A DNA stretch of 64,000 nucleotides from DASWHX01 sp036397995 (GCA_036397995.1 DASWHX010000046.1:19668-83667); one strand, 5' to 3'. Numbered from the stretch's first letter, positions 52,358-60,255 are shown. Notes: a model not told the origin generated them from the letters alone. Numbers and translations are program-made.

Positions 52358-53986
52358 ATGAACCTTGAATTTAATCGTAATGAGGATAAGTATAAAATGC
52401 TTGTTTCTGAATTGAAAAGGAAATTGGCGGAGATTAAACTTGGAGGTGGCAAATCCAAAATTGACAGTCAGCACAAAAAAAATAAACTTACCGCAAGAGA
52501 ACGAATCGAATACTTAGTCGATCCGGCTTCTGATTTTCTGGAAATTGGCGCTTTTGCTGCCGACGGTATGTACAAAGAAGTAGGAGGGTGCCCATCGGCA
52601 GGTGTGGTTACCGGTATCGGATACATATCAGGCAGACAATGCGTGATTGTGGCAAACGATGCAACGGTAAAGGCCGGAGCCTGGTTTCCCATGACAGCCA
52701 AGAAAAACCTGCGCGCCCAGGAGATAGCCATGGAGAACCGGCTTCCAATCGTATACCTGGTGGACAGTGCCGGGGTATTTTTACCAATGCAGGATGAAAT
52801 TTTCCCAGATAAAGAGCATTTTGGCCGGCAATTCCGGAATAATGCCCGGATGTCTTCGATGGGTATCATCCAGATTGCTGCCATAATGGGTAGTTGTGTC
52901 GCGGGAGGTGCCTACCTGCCAATTATGAGTGATGAGGCCATGATTGTAAATAAAACCGGATCCATTTTTCTGGCGGGATCATACCTCGTTAAAGCGGCAA
53001 TTGGAGAAGAAATTGATAATGAAACGCTGGGTGGAGCAACCACACATTGTGAGATTTCCGGAGTTACAGATAATAAATATGAAACAGATCAAGACGCTCT
53101 TGATGCAATTAAAGATATTTTCTCAAAATTAGGGAACTTCGATAAAGCTGGTTTCAACAGAATTAAATCCAAACCTCCAATTGAAAATCAGGAAGAAATT
53201 TACGGACTTATCCCTGAGGACGGTTTAAAGCCTTACGACACCATGCAAATCATCAGAAGGATTGTCGATAATTCCGAATTTCAGGAATACAAGGGATTAT
53301 ATGGAAAAACAATTATTTGTGGAACCGGAAGGATTGATGGCTGGTCTGTGGGGATCGTGGCCAATCAGAGAAAAGTGGTGAAATCCAAAAAAGGTGAAAT
53401 GCAAATGGGAGGGGTGATTTACTCCGACTCAGCAGACAAGGCAGCAAGGTTTATTATGAATTGCAACCAGAGAAAAATTCCCCTTGTATTTATGCAGGAT
53501 GTAACAGGCTTCATGGTGGGCAGCCGCGCTGAACAGGGAGGCATAATTAAAGACGGTGCCAAGATGGTAAATGCCGTGGCCAATTCGGTAGTTCCAAAGT
53601 TTACTTTTATTATAGGAAATTCGTATGGCGCCGGAAATTATGCAATGTGTGGTAAGGCGTATGACCCCAGGCTGATCTTTGCATGGCCATCGGCCCAAAT
53701 TGCCGTGATGAGCGGAAACTCTGCAGCCAAAACCCTGCTCCAAATTAAAATATCGGCATTTGAAGCAAAAGGAAAGAAATTAAGTAAAGAAGAACAGGAA
53801 CAGCATTTGAAAGAAATCAAGGACACGTATAATTCACAACTGAACCCCTATTATGCTTCAGCCAGATTATGGGTAGATGGAATTATCGATCCTCTGGAGA
53901 CGCGAAAAATTATCTCAATGGGAATAGAAGCGGCAAATAATGCGCCCCTCTCCAATAAATTTAATGTGGGCGTGATCCAGACCTAG
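52358..53986 (+). CDS. Acyl-CoA carboxylase carboxyltransferase subunit, methylcrotonyl-CoA type
   Basis: 542 residues with the two-half carboxyltransferase fold: KLTARERIEYLVDPASDFLE, DSAGVFLPMQDEIFPDKEHF, MGSCVAGGAYLPIMSDEAMI, then GNSYGAGNYAMCGKAYDPRL and WPSAQIAVMSGNSAAKTLLQ. The PMQDEIFPDKEHFGR and GAGNYAMCGRAY-type segments are typical of 3-methylcrotonyl-CoA carboxylase beta (leucine breakdown), also of geranyl-CoA carboxylase. It differs clearly from the 34768-36351 paralogue. The biotin subunit is not in the window. Confidence 0.9.
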   Translation: MNLEFNRNEDKYKMLVSELKRKLAEIKLGGGKSKIDSQHKKNKLTARERIEYLVDPASDFLEIGAFAADGMYKEVGGCPSAGVVTGIGYISGRQCVIVANDATVKAGAWFPMTAKKNLRAQEIAMENRLPIVYLVDSAGVFLPMQDEIFPDKEHFGRQFRNNARMSSMGIIQIAAIMGSCVAGGAYLPIMSDEAMIVNKTGSIFLAGSYLVKAAIGEEIDNETLGGATTHCEISGVTDNKYETDQDALDAIKDIFSKLGNFDKAGFNRIKSKPPIENQEEIYGLIPEDGLKPYDTMQIIRRIVDNSEFQEYKGLYGKTIICGTGRIDGWSVGIVANQRKVVKSKKGEMQMGGVIYSDSADKAARFIMNCNQRKIPLVFMQDVTGFMVGSRAEQGGIIKDGAKMVNAVANSVVPKFTFIIGNSYGAGNYAMCGKAYDPRLIFAWPSAQIAVMSGNSAAKTLLQIKISAFEAKGKKLSKEEQEQHLKEIKDTYNSQLNPYYASARLWVDGIIDPLETRKIISMGIEAANNAPLSNKFNVGVIQT

Positions 53987-54025
53987 TGTTTTTTTGCTTC
54001 TTTATTTGTAATTTTTCATCCGACT

Positions 54026-54871
54026 GTGGCAAAGGAAAAAATCAATAAAAAAGAAATCAAGGCTTTGGTATCATTGCTTGACGATGACGATAAAGAGGTG
54101 CTTATCAATGTTGAACAAAAACTGCTTTCCCTAGGAGGCGATGTAATCCCGCTGCTTGAATCAGAATGGGAGTATAATTTCAATCCGACGGTTCAAAGAA
54201 AAATTGAGGATATAATTCATGTACTTCAATTTGAAAACTTACTCGACCGGTTTCACCGCTGGAAAAATCAAAAAGGTAAAGATTTGTTAACCGGCATGTG
54301 GCTGGTAGCAACATACCAGTATCCGGACCTCGAACTGGAGAATCTAACCAAGGAGCTGGAACAAATCTATTATGAAGTTTGGACGGAATTCAAACCGGAT
54401 TTGTATCCTTACGATCAGGTAAAGGTTTTGAATGGAGTATTATTTAGCAAACTTAGGTTCAGTGCCAATACAAAGAATTTTCACAGCCCAAGCAACAGCA
54501 TGATAAACAGCGTTTTGGAAACCAGGAAAGGTAATCCCATTAGTCTCGCCGTTGTTTATCTCTTAATTGCAAGAAAACTGAATATGCCGGTATATGGAGT
54601 AAACCTACCCAACTTGTTTATTTTGACATTCAAGAATAAGGAGACACAATTCTATATTAATGCATTTAACAGGGGACTGATCTTTTCCCGGGAGGATATT
54701 GATAATTACATTTCAGAATTACATCTCAATAAACAAGACACCTTTTATGAGCCCTGCACCAACCTGGATATCATCCAGCGTGTGCTCCGAAATTTGATGG
54801 TTTCATTCGAAAAAATCGGAGACCATTATAAAGTAGATGAGGTGAAACGGCTTTTGAACTCCATTCTCTAA
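54026..54871 (+). CDS. SirB1-like protein with transglutaminase-like domain
   Basis: 281 residues, GTG start. The N-terminal third is helical and looks HEAT-like (VSLLDDDDKEVLINVEQKLL). The central part carries the transglut_core2 pattern: KLRFSANTKNFHSPSNSMIN, VLETRKGNPISLAVVYLLIA and LNMPVYGVNLPNLFIL. These resemble SirB1/YchA. No biochemical function is firmly known for the family, and the His/Cys of active transglutaminases are not obvious. It stands alone between the carboxylase gene and the repeat-containing gap. Confidence 0.82.
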   Translation: MAKEKINKKEIKALVSLLDDDDKEVLINVEQKLLSLGGDVIPLLESEWEYNFNPTVQRKIEDIIHVLQFENLLDRFHRWKNQKGKDLLTGMWLVATYQYPDLELENLTKELEQIYYEVWTEFKPDLYPYDQVKVLNGVLFSKLRFSANTKNFHSPSNSMINSVLETRKGNPISLAVVYLLIARKLNMPVYGVNLPNLFILTFKNKETQFYINAFNRGLIFSREDIDNYISELHLNKQDTFYEPCTNLDIIQRVLRNLMVSFEKIGDHYKVDEVKRLLNSIL

Positions 54872-54931
54872 AAAAAATCTCATTAGAATTTTCTTGTAAC
54901 TCAAATATGGAAAATTCATGAAAAAGGATTA

Positions 54932-55143
54932 TCTATTGAAACTAACTTAGCTAACGTATAAAAAATAGTTGAATTTCTGGTAGTGTCTCAGTTGGAATCG
55001 TTAAACGTGTGCCACACTTTTTCGACTTGAAAAACAATCAATTTCAACTAATAAAGACGGAAGTGCGGCACACGTAGATACTAAGACACTACCGAATTTC
55101 TGTTTCCCTTGAAAATAATTTCTATTTGAAGTAACTTAGCTGA
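54932..55143. repeat. Imperfect direct repeat flanking MITE copy 1
   Basis: TCTATTGAAACTAACTTAGC (from 54932) and TCTATTTGAAGTAACTTAGC (from 55121) differ at few positions, and the bases before them (TGAAAAAGGATTA and TGAAAATAATT) are also alike. The MITE lies between the two copies. This may be an older duplication of the insertion region, or chance similarity in AT-rich DNA. Confidence 0.45.
54979..55093. mobile_element. MITE-like element, copy 1 (115 bp)
   Basis: Starts GGTAGTGTCT and ends AGACACTACC, a perfect 10-base terminal inverted repeat. Inside it, ACGTGTGCCACACTT (55005-55019) faces AAGTGCGGCACACGT (55061-55075) with one mismatch. GAATTTCT occurs directly on both sides (54971-54978 and 55094-55101), an exact 8-bp target-site duplication. 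There is no coding capacity. Relative to copy 2 it lacks about 14 bases near the right end. It fills the middle of the 322-base gap before the adaptor gene; the rest of that gap has nothing else I can name. Confidence 0.85.
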
Positions 55144-55193
55144 GTTTTCTGGTAGGCAGTTAACCCATTTCTCTTATTAAAAATTAAAGCATT

Positions 55194-56219
55194 ATGAAAA
55201 CCGGAAAATTTTATTTATCCTTTCTTCCCATAATTCTTCTTCTGTCTTGCATGAATGACAGCGACAAGAAAATGGAAGTCATTTCAGTTGATGTAGCAGA
55301 AGCAAGAATTGATAGTATTGCAAAGAAGCTTGTAGCCGCTGGAAAAGTTGTTGCTGAAAAGGAATTTCTTATTCCTTCCCCAATGCGGGGGTCTGTCAAA
55401 GAAATTATTGCCCGAAACGGTCTTTGGGTAGATTCAGGAGCAGTTTTAATTAAACTGAAGGACGATTATTTCAGGATGGATTTGGAAAAGGCCAAAGCGG
55501 CAAAATCAGCTAAGGAAATTGTTTTCCAAAAAATGACGCTGGACTATGTGGATATCAATGATTGGGAAAGTGAAAAAGGACAAGACGTCAGAAAGATGTT
55601 ACGTTCCTATAGTGGATTAGAAGTAGCTGAAATTAATTTACAGGAGGCTCTGGAGGCCCTGGACAATACGAGCATCAGAACCCCGGTGGGTGGGATAGTA
55701 GATCAGTTAGTGGTGCAGGAAGACGAGTATCTTTCTGATGGACAACTCCTTTGCAAAGTGTACCACCCTGCGCACATGGAAGTTATTACCTTCTTCCCTG
55801 AAGAGGAGGGGATTTATTTGTATAAGGACCAGGAGGCCAGCGTTTATATTGATGATGCCATAGAATCTGCACCTGGAATCATAAAATGGGTAGATAATAA
55901 GCCCAACGAAAATGGTATGATTAAGGTATTGATTTCCCTGGAAGGAGATAATCTTTTACCTGACAAGCCGGCACGCGTGGAGACAATTTCAAAATACTGG
56001 GCAGGTATGCTTATTCCCGTTGATGGGGTTTTATTGAAAAACGGAAAACCCGCTATTTATAAAGAGGTAGAGGGTAAAGCAATTTTTCAATTTGTGGAAC
56101 TTGGGATGGCTAGTGGCCAGGAAATTGAAATTACCAGTGGGTTATTATTAAATGAAAAAGTAATAATTTCCAATTTAAACCTGCTTGAAAGTAATTCGCA
56201 GGTTACGATAAACAATTAG
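55194..56219 (+). CDS. Efflux RND-type periplasmic adaptor (membrane fusion) lipoprotein
   Basis: 341 residues. A lipoprotein signal with lipobox LLSC (Cys19) precedes a HlyD/AcrA-type adaptor: a biotinyl-lipoyl-like half (VVAEKEFLIPSPMRGSVKEI), a short helical hairpin, the second half (SIRTPVGGIVDQLVVQEDEY), a beta-barrel and a membrane-proximal domain (ISNLNLLESNSQVTINN). Such proteins bridge an inner-membrane pump and an outer-membrane channel. No RND or ABC pump gene is next to it; the next gene is on the other strand. It is thus an orphan adaptor placed between two MITE copies. Confidence 0.88.
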   Translation: MKTGKFYLSFLPIILLLSCMNDSDKKMEVISVDVAEARIDSIAKKLVAAGKVVAEKEFLIPSPMRGSVKEIIARNGLWVDSGAVLIKLKDDYFRMDLEKAKAAKSAKEIVFQKMTLDYVDINDWESEKGQDVRKMLRSYSGLEVAEINLQEALEALDNTSIRTPVGGIVDQLVVQEDEYLSDGQLLCKVYHPAHMEVITFFPEEEGIYLYKDQEASVYIDDAIESAPGIIKWVDNKPNENGMIKVLISLEGDNLLPDKPARVETISKYWAGMLIPVDGVLLKNGKPAIYKEVEGKAIFQFVELGMASGQEIEITSGLLLNEKVIISNLNLLESNSQVTINN

Positions 56220-56224
56220 GAAAA

Positions 56225-56809
56225 TTATTTTTTGATTATGCATCCGGCCGGGTTTACAAAGGCAGGATTTGCATTTCGATTCAGCAAAAGCTGATTAATG
56301 GCATTATCCAGATACGGCGTTCTTACATCATGTTCAACCTGAGGATTGTCATCAATCGCGCCACGGTAAAAAATCCCAAATTTTCCATTTTCAGGTTTCA
56401 ATAAAAAGACCTCAGGATTCTTTCTTGCCCCAAATTTATTCATGGCATCCTGGGCGATGTCAGCCAGATAGGGAAAGTCTAAAGTGTTAGCGTGAGATTT
56501 AATTGCATCAAGACTCTCTGCGGATTCCTTGCTGCCAAAATTTGAATTAATCATCAGAAATGAAATTCCATGGTCCGAGTATTTTTTGGCAAGTGCTCCT
56601 ATACGTGAATCGTAATGCAATGAATATGGGCATTCCGTACTATTGAAAATTACTAAAATTCCTTTGGCATTCCTAAAGTTGGAAAGAGAGTAGTTCTTAC
56701 CCTCTCGTGCATCCTTGAGGGTAAAATCTTCCACATATTTTTTTCCCTGGGGAAATCCTTGCGCGTTTATGAGTAATAAAAGAAAAAATATCGTTTGTCT
56801 GCCGGTCAT
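56225..56809 (-). CDS. Secreted redoxin/thioredoxin-fold protein with a single CPYS motif
   Basis: From the ATG at 56809, which overlaps the phosphopantetheinyl transferase stop by 4 bases, it has 194 residues (an upstream ATG at 56821 would add four). Signal peptide (TIFFLLLLINAQGFPQ), then an AhpC/TSA-type fold: FTLKDAREGKNYSLSNF, LVIFNSTECPYSLHYDSRIG and FPYLADIAQDAMNKFGARKN. The expected CxxC is CPYS (C59), so only one active-site Cys remains; another Cys lies four residues from the end. It may act by a one-Cys mechanism or not be redox-active. Substrate unknown. Confidence 0.8.
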   Translation of the reverse strand: MTGRQTIFFLLLLINAQGFPQGKKYVEDFTLKDAREGKNYSLSNFRNAKGILVIFNSTECPYSLHYDSRIGALAKKYSDHGISFLMINSNFGSKESAESLDAIKSHANTLDFPYLADIAQDAMNKFGARKNPEVFLLKPENGKFGIFYRGAIDDNPQVEHDVRTPYLDNAINQLLLNRNANPAFVNPAGCIIKK

Positions 56810-57465
56810 AGTGTGTAACAAACAACAAAGTCAGGAAATAACTTGTATTCCAATTCGTAAAACCGAACTTCATCGTGTCTCTTTACTTTGGATTTCAATA
56901 TCCCCTCCTTAAGCATCTCAAAAGGAAGTATTTCAATATTATCTTTGAAAGAAAGATTTTTCCTGCCATAGGATTTGTAAAGAGCTTCTTTGGCTGCCCA
57001 TACAAGAATCATCTTTCCCGGATCTTTATTAGAATCGAAAATTTCCTGCTCAGACATAAACTTGGTTTCTAATTTCAGTATCTTCTTATTGTAATGTTCA
57101 AGATCTATGCCAACAGGATCGTTGAGATTCAGCATGGCTGCTGCATAGGGATAACTATGAGAAATTGAAATATGAGTTTTCTCATCGATAAGAAAGGGTT
57201 TGCCATGCTTATCTTTCCAAATTCCATTGTAGCGAACTCCTGCATCAGAAGCCAGGTACTTTAGTAAAGCCCGTGTTGCAATCGACTCTATCTTTCTGTT
57301 AAACACCTTTATGGTAGCCAGGGAGTTTCTAAGGTCTTCATCCGAAGGCAAATCCCGCAGCAGTTCAGATTCGGATTCTTCAATTTGCCATATTCCCCAT
57401 CGATATTCAGAATTCTCTTCTTTATGAATTACGGGCATGTAGGTTCGACTTAATTGGGAAGCCAA
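56806..57465 (-). CDS. 4'-phosphopantetheinyl transferase superfamily protein
   Basis: 219 residues (a second ATG at 57438 would give 210). Sfp/AcpT-type enzymes load carrier proteins with the phosphopantetheine arm of CoA. Core motifs are present: HISISHSYPYAAAML, VGIDLEHYNKKI (Mg-binding Asp and Glu; the usual GIDIE is GIDLE) and ILVWAAKEALYKSYGRKNLS (WxxKEAxxK). The carrier protein served, whether fatty-acid ACP or a secondary pathway, cannot be told from this context. It is co-transcribed with the redoxin gene downstream. Confidence 0.9.
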   Translation of the reverse strand: MASQLSRTYMPVIHKEENSEYRWGIWQIEESESELLRDLPSDEDLRNSLATIKVFNRKIESIATRALLKYLASDAGVRYNGIWKDKHGKPFLIDEKTHISISHSYPYAAAMLNLNDPVGIDLEHYNKKILKLETKFMSEQEIFDSNKDPGKMILVWAAKEALYKSYGRKNLSFKDNIEILPFEMLKEGILKSKVKRHDEVRFYELEYKLFPDFVVCYTL

Positions 57466-57682
57466 TTTATTTTATTTTTGCCACTTATGGAAAGTTAGCC
57501 ATGAAACTCTGTCTCCATAATTTCTCTCTAAACTGCTTTTATTCAGCCCATTTATGCCCGGATAGCAAACATTTTGTAACTTGTACCTGGGAAAAAGCGA
57601 TCAAATATTAACTCGGGATGAGTGAAATAAACTCATTTAAAGTAATAGATGAAGGTTTTTGAAAGTTCAGAGTAGAAAATTG
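57466..57682. other. Gap upstream of MITE copy 2 (no clear gene)
   Basis: Between the phosphopantetheinyl transferase start and MITE copy 2 there are about 217 bases. I see TATTTTTG at 57473-57480, a -7-like match without a well-spaced partner, and a 36-codon open frame at 57501-57611 that I do not accept as a gene. The promoter for the minus-strand pair must lie here but no clear match is visible. Confidence 0.4.
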
Positions 57683-57812
57683 GGTAGTGCCTCAGTTTGG
57701 AATCATTATACGTGTGCCACACTTTTTCGACATGAAAAACAATCAATTTCGTCTAATAAAGACGGAAGTGTGGCACACGTAGATATTAATGATCTTAACT
57801 GAGACCACTACC
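57683..57812. mobile_element. MITE-like element, copy 2 (130 bp, more complete)
   Basis: Same orientation as copy 1. Left end GGTAGTGCCTCAGTT and right end AACTGAGACCACTACC pair with one gap and one mismatch. Further in, ACGTGTGCCACACTT (57710-57724) and AAGTGTGGCACACGT (57766-57780) are perfect inverted copies, so the arms span about 46 bases around a 41-base centre. GAAAATTG (57675-57682) and GAAAAATG (57813-57820) look like an 8-bp target duplication with one change. No coding capacity. It ends 25 bases before the divIVA-like ATG. Confidence 0.85.
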
Positions 57813-57837
57813 GAAAAATGGGATAAATGCGATAATA

Positions 57838-58563
57838 ATGAAAATAACTCCTCTTGAAATCAGACAAAAAACATTTGAGAAGGTATTCCGCGGTCTTGAT
57901 AAGGATGAAGTTCAGGCATTTCTGAATACGCTCTCACAAGAGTGGGAAAAAGTGAATCAGGAATGCAAAGAGCTCAAGATCCGTTTGGAGACCAGTGAGA
58001 GGGAGGTTCAAAAACTTAGAGAAGTGGAAAGTTCTCTTTTCAAGACTCTTAAAACAGCTGAGGATACAGGCGCAAACCTTATTGACCAGGCAACTAAAAC
58101 CGCGGACCTGCACATGAAGGAAACTCAGATGAAAACAGAAGGTTTAATGAATGAAGCAAAATCCAAGGCAAAGGAACTCATGGAGGAAGCTGAGGATTAT
58201 GCCCGCAACACTCTGGTAAAGATGGAGGATGAGCTCAAGAACCTTGCTGATAGCTACAGGGATTTGGAAAGTCAGCGGGAAAATTTAATCGATGAATTAG
58301 CTCGTCTCACAAATGAGAGCCTGGAAAAACTCAACAGATCAAGGGCTAAAATGAAAAGTTTTGATGTCAGCTCCTATTTGAAAAAAACAAAGGTAGAGTC
58401 ATTCATGGCTTCCATTAAGGAAGATCAATTAGGAAATAAGACTATTTCTCAAGAACCATCACAAAAGGTTCAGCATAAAGCAGAAAAATCGCCTGACTCC
58501 GGGTCTCCATCGAAAGGCGAAGAACAAGAAACCAATTCTCAGTCTTTCTTTGACAATATTTAA
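57838..58563 (+). CDS. DivIVA-domain coiled-coil protein
   Basis: 241 residues. The first 35 match the DivIVA/GpsB N-terminal lipid-binding domain (MKITPLEIRQKTFEKVFRGL, DKDEVQAFLNTLSQEWEKV). Then a long coiled coil (about 36-175) and a low-complexity polar tail (about 200-241). DivIVA proteins mark curved membrane at poles and septa in Gram-positives; in Bacteroidota the role is not established. MITE copy 2 ends 25 bases before the ATG and must affect its leader. The stop overlaps the folB ATG by one base. Confidence 0.87.
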   Translation: MKITPLEIRQKTFEKVFRGLDKDEVQAFLNTLSQEWEKVNQECKELKIRLETSEREVQKLREVESSLFKTLKTAEDTGANLIDQATKTADLHMKETQMKTEGLMNEAKSKAKELMEEAEDYARNTLVKMEDELKNLADSYRDLESQRENLIDELARLTNESLEKLNRSRAKMKSFDVSSYLKKTKVESFMASIKEDQLGNKTISQEPSQKVQHKAEKSPDSGSPSKGEEQETNSQSFFDNI

Positions 58564-58925
58564 TGAGATCAAAATGGGTTATTTCCCTAAGGGGAATAAA
58601 GATTAAAGCCTTCCATGGCCTTTATGAATTCGAAAAAAAAGAAGGAAATAATTTTCTGGTAGATGTGAGTGTAAAGCTGACCGATGATCAACTAACCATT
58701 TCAGATTTAGATTCTACCGTCAATTATGAAAATCTGTACAAAATTGTGGTGGAGCAAATGAAAATCCCCACTGATCTTCTGGAAGAAGTTGTGAAACGAA
58801 TCGGAGAAAAAATTCTGGAAGAATATAAAATTGTTTCCCGGGTTGAAGTGAGTTTAGCCAAATTAAATCCTCCAATGATGGATGATTGTGCCGAAGCAAA
58901 AGTTACTATAAAGCTTTCAAGGTGA
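58563..58925 (+). CDS. folB: Dihydroneopterin aldolase
   Basis: FolB cleaves 7,8-dihydroneopterin in folate synthesis. The 120-residue protein has GIKIKAFHGLYEFEKKEGNN, the substrate-binding segment TVNYENLYKIV and the C-terminal AKLNPPMMDDCAEAKVTI strand. Normal length. It is co-transcribed with the divIVA-like gene through a one-base overlap and converges on the IscA-like gene. Confidence 0.93.
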   Translation: MRSKWVISLRGIKIKAFHGLYEFEKKEGNNFLVDVSVKLTDDQLTISDLDSTVNYENLYKIVVEQMKIPTDLLEEVVKRIGEKILEEYKIVSRVEVSLAKLNPPMMDDCAEAKVTIKLSR

Positions 58926-58927
58926 GA

Positions 58928-59230
58928 TCATTTTTCTGCAGTGAAGATGAATCCTCTGGCTTCGTCGCCATTGTAGAAATCAACCTGTTGGCCAGCCAGA
59001 TAAAGAGTTGATTTTTTTTCAATGTAAATTCTAATGCCTTCCAGTTCAAATTCATCATCTTGGTCCTTCTTCCTGTCGAACCCTAATAAAAAAGAAACGC
59101 CGGCGCATCCTGCTCCACGAACACCCACGCGCAAGCCATAATCAACCGGTATCTTTTTAGAGGAAATGATATTCTTCACTTCGGCAACAGCCCTGTCTGT
59201 AAAACTAACTGGCATTATCTTTTCTGACAT
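58928..59230 (-). CDS. IscA/ErpA-like (HesB family) protein lacking the C-terminal CGC
   Basis: 100 residues with the HesB fold: MPVSFTDRAVAEVKNIIS, the first Cys in GVRGAGCAGVSFLLGFDRK (C42) and VDFYNGDEARGFIF. A-type Fe-S carriers then need a CGC motif (NPNAxxxCGCG). Here the protein ends TAEK right after GFIF, and the bases downstream do not encode the missing motif in this frame. Two of three cluster ligands are therefore absent. It may have another role or bind iron differently. A TATATTTG (59278-59271) is a fitting promoter element. Confidence 0.85.
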   Translation of the reverse strand: MSEKIMPVSFTDRAVAEVKNIISSKKIPVDYGLRVGVRGAGCAGVSFLLGFDRKKDQDDEFELEGIRIYIEKKSTLYLAGQQVDFYNGDEARGFIFTAEK

Positions 59231-59270
59231 CCCTTAATCTGAGTATATTTAATTTTCAGAATAATTATTG

Positions 59271-59278
59271 CAAATATA
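59271..59278 (-). promoter_or_regulatory. Candidate -7 element for the IscA-like gene
   Basis: On the minus strand TATATTTG (59278-59271), an exact TAnnTTTG match followed by CAATAATT, lies about 40 bases before the start codon at 59230. The -33 part is only weakly matched. Confidence 0.5.
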
Positions 59279-59304
59279 CTACTATAAATTAAGTTAATTT
59301 CTTT

Positions 59305-59826
59305 ATGGATACACTGATTGAGTTTGCCAAATTATTAGTGCCGGCAGGGTTAGTTTTGTACGCTATGTACCTGGTCGTGAAATCTTTTTTGGAGAAAGAT
59401 TTTGAAAAAAAAGTAGTAGATCTCAGAACCAAAAATCAGGAAACCGTACTTCCGATTCGTCTTCAGGCTTATGAAAGAATGACTTTGTTCCTGGAAAGAA
59501 TAACACCAAGCAATTTGATGCCCAGGATAAAAACCGGCACCCTTAATGCAAAAGAGTTTCAACAAGTTTTACTTAATGAAATCAGAGCTGAATTTAACCA
59601 TAATGCTGCTCAGCAGGTTTATATGTCGCAGGAAGCCTGGGACATGATAAAGAACGCCAAGGAGGATTTAATTGTAACCATAAATAACAGCGCGGCACAG
59701 TTATCGGATGAAGCATCGGAAAGTGATTTAAGCAGGAAGATTTTTGAGACAACCATGGAAACTGAACTGGATGCAATAGGAAATGCCCTTCGGTTCATTA
59801 AGGATGAGATTCAGCAATATTTTTAA
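59305..59826 (+). CDS. Conserved hypothetical membrane-anchored protein
   Basis: 173 residues, not assigned to a function. One N-terminal membrane segment (FAKLLVPAGLVLYAMYLVV, residues 7-25) is followed by a charged helical domain (LPIRLQAYERMTLFLERITP, NLMPRIKTGTLNAKEFQQVL). The gene is full-length and 6 bases upstream of the YkvA-like gene, so they are probably one transcript. I recognise the type as a conserved Bacteroidota protein but cannot name a role. Confidence 0.8.
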   Translation: MDTLIEFAKLLVPAGLVLYAMYLVVKSFLEKDFEKKVVDLRTKNQETVLPIRLQAYERMTLFLERITPSNLMPRIKTGTLNAKEFQQVLLNEIRAEFNHNAAQQVYMSQEAWDMIKNAKEDLIVTINNSAAQLSDEASESDLSRKIFETTMETELDAIGNALRFIKDEIQQYF

Positions 59827-59832
59827 TTAGCA

Positions 59833-60255
59833 ATGGAAAAGGAGGGTTTCGGTAACGAGCATTTTGAAAAAGCAGCGGAGAAGGCAAGAAAAATTGCGGG
59901 CAACAAAGACCGGCTTATAGATCTGGTAACAGGAGTAACACAAAAAATTACGGCTGAATTAAAAGGTAAATTCGGCGCGGCAAGACTTAAGGAAAAGCTG
60001 AATATCCTCGTCCGCATGATTAGAGCCTATGTAAACGGTGAATACAAAATGATGCCGTGGAAAGCCCTGGTTTCGCTGGCGGCCGCATTGATTTATTTTA
60101 TTACACCTCTGGATTTGATTCCCGACTTTATTCCTGTTACAGGCTTCTTAGATGATTTCACGGTTATCATCTGGGTTTTCAGATCTTTCCAGTCAGAGAT
60201 TGACGAATTTATCGAATGGGAAAAGGACAGTATAAATACCTCTGGTGGAGAATAA
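59833..60255 (+). CDS. YkvA/DUF1232 family protein
   Basis: 140 residues. The DUF1232 core is LAAALIYFITPLDLIPDFIP followed by VTGFLDDFTVIIWVFRSF, a short hydrophobic module found in many membrane-associated proteins of unknown function. The N-terminal half is helical and charged. Its last 11 bases overlap the GTG start of the next gene. Confidence 0.88.
   Translation: MEKEGFGNEHFEKAAEKARKIAGNKDRLIDLVTGVTQKITAELKGKFGAARLKEKLNILVRMIRAYVNGEYKMMPWKALVSLAAALIYFITPLDLIPDFIPVTGFLDDFTVIIWVFRSFQSEIDEFIEWEKDSINTSGGE

Noticed and set aside
34768..53986. Recent duplication of the two carboxyltransferase genes (34768-36351 and 52358-53986)
   Set aside because: They share only the family fold and differ in diagnostic motifs, so they are ancient paralogues with different substrates.
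57501..57611. A 36-codon open frame starting MKLCLHNFSL between the phosphopantetheinyl transferase gene and MITE copy 2
   Set aside because: Short, Cys-rich, no family resemblance and no operon partner; most likely chance in non-coding DNA.
54979..57812. Reading the two MITE-like repeats as halves of a CRISPR array or as attachment sites
   Set aside because: Only two copies about 2.6 kb apart, with terminal inverted repeats and separate 8-bp duplications, which fits transposition and not an array or integrase site.
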